DNA of 60,794 nt from Lachnospiraceae bacterium (GTDB lineage: Bacteria; Bacillota; Clostridia; Lachnospirales; Lachnospiraceae), in assembly GCA_016287675.1 (NCBI GenBank), contig JAEFAR010000012.1, forward strand, positions 1 through 60,794, read 5' to 3'. The notes beneath the pieces are model-generated. The model had not been told where the DNA came from, made no database searches, and saw nothing but the letters and a program-made list of their open reading frames with translations. Made by a program: the position numbers and the translations under genes. Positions 58,939 to 60,794 of this stretch are shown piece after piece. Within the stretch, counting starts at the first letter, position 1. Each line of letters begins with the position of its first letter.

Positions 58939-60171
58939 CTATTTATCGTCTGCAGCTACTACTCCGGGAAGTGCCTTGCCCTCAAGGAACTCAAGAGAAG
59001 CACCGCCGCCTGTGGAGATGTGGCTCATCTTATCGCCGAAACCAAGCTGGTTGCAAGCTGCTGCGGAATCACCGCCGCCGATGATGGTTGTTGCATCTGT
59101 CTCTGCAAGAGCCTTTGCTACTGCAATGGTGCCCTTTGCAAGAGTAGGATTCTCAAATACGCCCATAGGTCCGTTCCAAACAACGGTCTTTGCGCTCTTA
59201 ACAGCATTTGCAAAGAGTTCGCAGGTCTTGGGACCGATGTCAAGGCCTTCCTTGTCGGCAGGGATCTTGCTGGAATCAACGTAAGTAACATCGATGGGTG
59301 CATCGATGGGATCGGGGAAGCCTGCAGCGATACCTGTATCAATGGGAAGAAGGAGCTGCTTTCCGAGCTTCTCTGCCTTAGCCATCATTTCCTTGCAGTA
59401 ATCGATCTTTTCGTCGTCGCAGAGTGACTTACCGATCTCATAGCCCTTAGCCTTGAGGAATGTGAATGCCATACCGCCGCCGATTATGAGTGTATCGCAC
59501 TTCTCAAGAAGGTTGTTGATAACGTTGAGCTTGTCTGCAACCTTAGCACCTCCGAGGATAGCTACGAAAGGACGAACGGGATTCTCAACAGCATTGCCGA
59601 GGAATTCGATCTCCTTCTGCATGAGGTAACCAACGCAGTTGTTGCCGCCCTTTTTCTTGATGTATTCTGTAACAACGGATACGGATGCATGTGCACGGTG
59701 AGCTGAACCGAAAGCATCGCATACATAGTCGTCAGCAAGATCTGCAAGCTCTTCGGCAAACTTTGTGCCTGCCTTCTGAGGCTTGGTCTCTTCTTCCATT
59801 CTGAAACGTGTGTTCTGAAGAAGGATAACATCTCCTTCCTTCATTGCAGCTACTGCCTTTGTAGCAGCTTCGCCTGTTACGTTGTAATCGGAAACGAAAA
59901 CAACTTCCTTGCCGAGCTTCTCAGAAAGGCTCTTGGCAACAGGTGCAAGGCTTTCCTTTTCGTTGGGTCCTTCCTTGACTTTTCCGAGGTGGGAGCAAAG
60001 GATAACCTTTCCGCCGTCATTGATGAGCTTCTTGATGGTGGGAAGTGCTGCATTGATACGTGTCTCGTCTGTGATCACACCGTTCTTCAAAGGTACGTTG
60101 AAATCGCAGCGTACAAGAACGCGACGGCCCTTTACATTAATATCATCAACAGATTTTTTGTTTAAACCCAT
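58939..60171 (-). CDS. pgk: Phosphoglycerate kinase
   Basis: A 410-residue glycolytic kinase that makes ATP from 1,3-bisphosphoglycerate. N-terminal substrate motifs are [15 protein letters not shown], then LCSHLGKVK, and the C-terminal nucleotide motifs are [19 protein letters not shown] and [11 protein letters not shown]. Normal length. Codons are biased to a narrow set, as for highly expressed genes. Confidence 0.98.
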   Translation of the reverse strand: MGLNKKSVDDINVKGRRVLVRCDFNVPLKNGVITDETRINAALPTIKKLINDGGKVILCSHLGKVKEGPNEKESLAPVAKSLSEKLGKEVVFVSDYNVTGEAATKAVAAMKEGDVILLQNTRFRMEEETKPQKAGTKFAEELADLADDYVCDAFGSAHRAHASVSVVTEYIKKKGGNNCVGYLMQKEIEFLGNAVENPVRPFVAILGGAKVADKLNVINNLLEKCDTLIIGGGMAFTFLKAKGYEIGKSLCDDEKIDYCKEMMAKAEKLGKQLLLPIDTGIAAGFPDPIDAPIDVTYVDSSKIPADKEGLDIGPKTCELFANAVKSAKTVVWNGPMGVFENPTLAKGTIAVAKALAETDATTIIGGGDSAAACNQLGFGDKMSHISTGGGASLEFLEGKALPGVVAADDK

Positions 60172-60234
60172 TTTTCTTTTCCTCCTGATCTATTTGATGG
60201 AATAATATTTGACAGCCACGGGGCTGTTCCTTTC

Positions 60235-60273
60235 GATAAAAGAAAGGGGTCCGGTCCAAACTGACCGGACCCC
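60235..60273 (-). terminator. Terminator between gap and pgk
   Basis: GGGGTCCGGTC / GACCGGACCCC (60246-60256 and 60263-60273) form an 11-bp GC-rich stem followed on the minus strand by TTTCTTTTATC. It follows the gap stop and precedes pgk, so it sets the level of read-through into pgk-tpiA. Confidence 0.8.
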
Positions 60274-60294
60274 AATAAGGTCTTATTTTAAGAA

Positions 60295-60794
<500 letters not shown>

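Overview
The window is a stretch of a Gram-positive, fibre-degrading anaerobe of the Lachnospiraceae type (Butyrivibrio/Pseudobutyrivibrio-like). This is inferred from several features: moderate-GC Firmicutes gene content and strong GGAGG ribosome sites; two family 3 glycoside hydrolases with reversed domain order; a GH51 arabinofuranosidase beside a rhamnulose-phosphate aldolase; many Thr-Pro-linked secreted SH3b proteins; GerW/YtfJ; the HydF hydrogenase maturase; and a tmRNA tag of the clostridial form ANDNLALAA. No plasmid, phage, IS or CRISPR hallmarks were seen, and almost all genes are on the minus strand.

Layout. 1-2531: two secreted, low-complexity surface proteins (the first cut by the window edge). 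2550-2930: a compact locus that looks like a type I toxin-antitoxin system. It has a 39-residue hydrophobic holin-like toxin on the minus strand with its own strong promoter, and a convergent ~100-nt RNA on the plus strand with its own promoter and terminator. 2977-7865: a CUT1 carbohydrate ABC importer (two permeases, a binding lipoprotein, a YesL-like protein) with no ATPase gene. 8095-9456 (plus): pyrBI. 9443-12415: ytfJ (gerW), ytfI and two unrecognised genes. 12584-14563: a rhomboid-like membrane protein and a CPBP membrane protein. 14753-21474: GH51 arabinofuranosidase, RhaD, an SH3b membrane protein, a DUF234-type ATPase and argS. 21747-24773 (plus): the first GH3 enzyme, membrane-tethered.

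24839-34461 is an RNA-maturation and envelope block. In transcription order it runs mtaB, ireB, ruvX, a DUF1292 gene, rnjA, a short MltG-like gene, trmR, a U32/trhP gene, an AI-2E-family exporter, gtrA and rlmI-like. 34573-34806 (plus) is an HPr-like gene lacking the active histidine. 34897-39253 holds thiI, a TPR-GGDEF cyclase, a trigger-factor-like membrane protein and a small unknown gene. Near 39405-39575 there is a candidate plus-strand small RNA with a C-rich loop. 39557-45329 is an operon-like run (small membrane protein, DUF6273 lipoprotein, HAD phosphatase, YjdF-like, PAP2, PfkB kinase). 45466-48369 is the second GH3 enzyme, exported, with a C-terminal carbohydrate-binding-like domain. 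48498-53425 holds an HD protein, a membrane GGDEF cyclase, nadE and hydF.

53618-57977 is the trans-translation/RNA decay module: ssrA, smpB, rnr and secG, with a GT2-GtrA gene lying between ssrA and smpB. 58179-60794 is the glycolytic set tpiA, pgk and gap (gap cut by the window end).

Functionally, the ABC importer, GH51, RhaD and the GH3 pair fit uptake and breakdown of plant-wall oligosaccharides (arabinose, rhamnose and glucose/xylose units) feeding the glycolytic genes. The remaining genes are mostly housekeeping. No gene-free stretch longer than about 300 bases is present.
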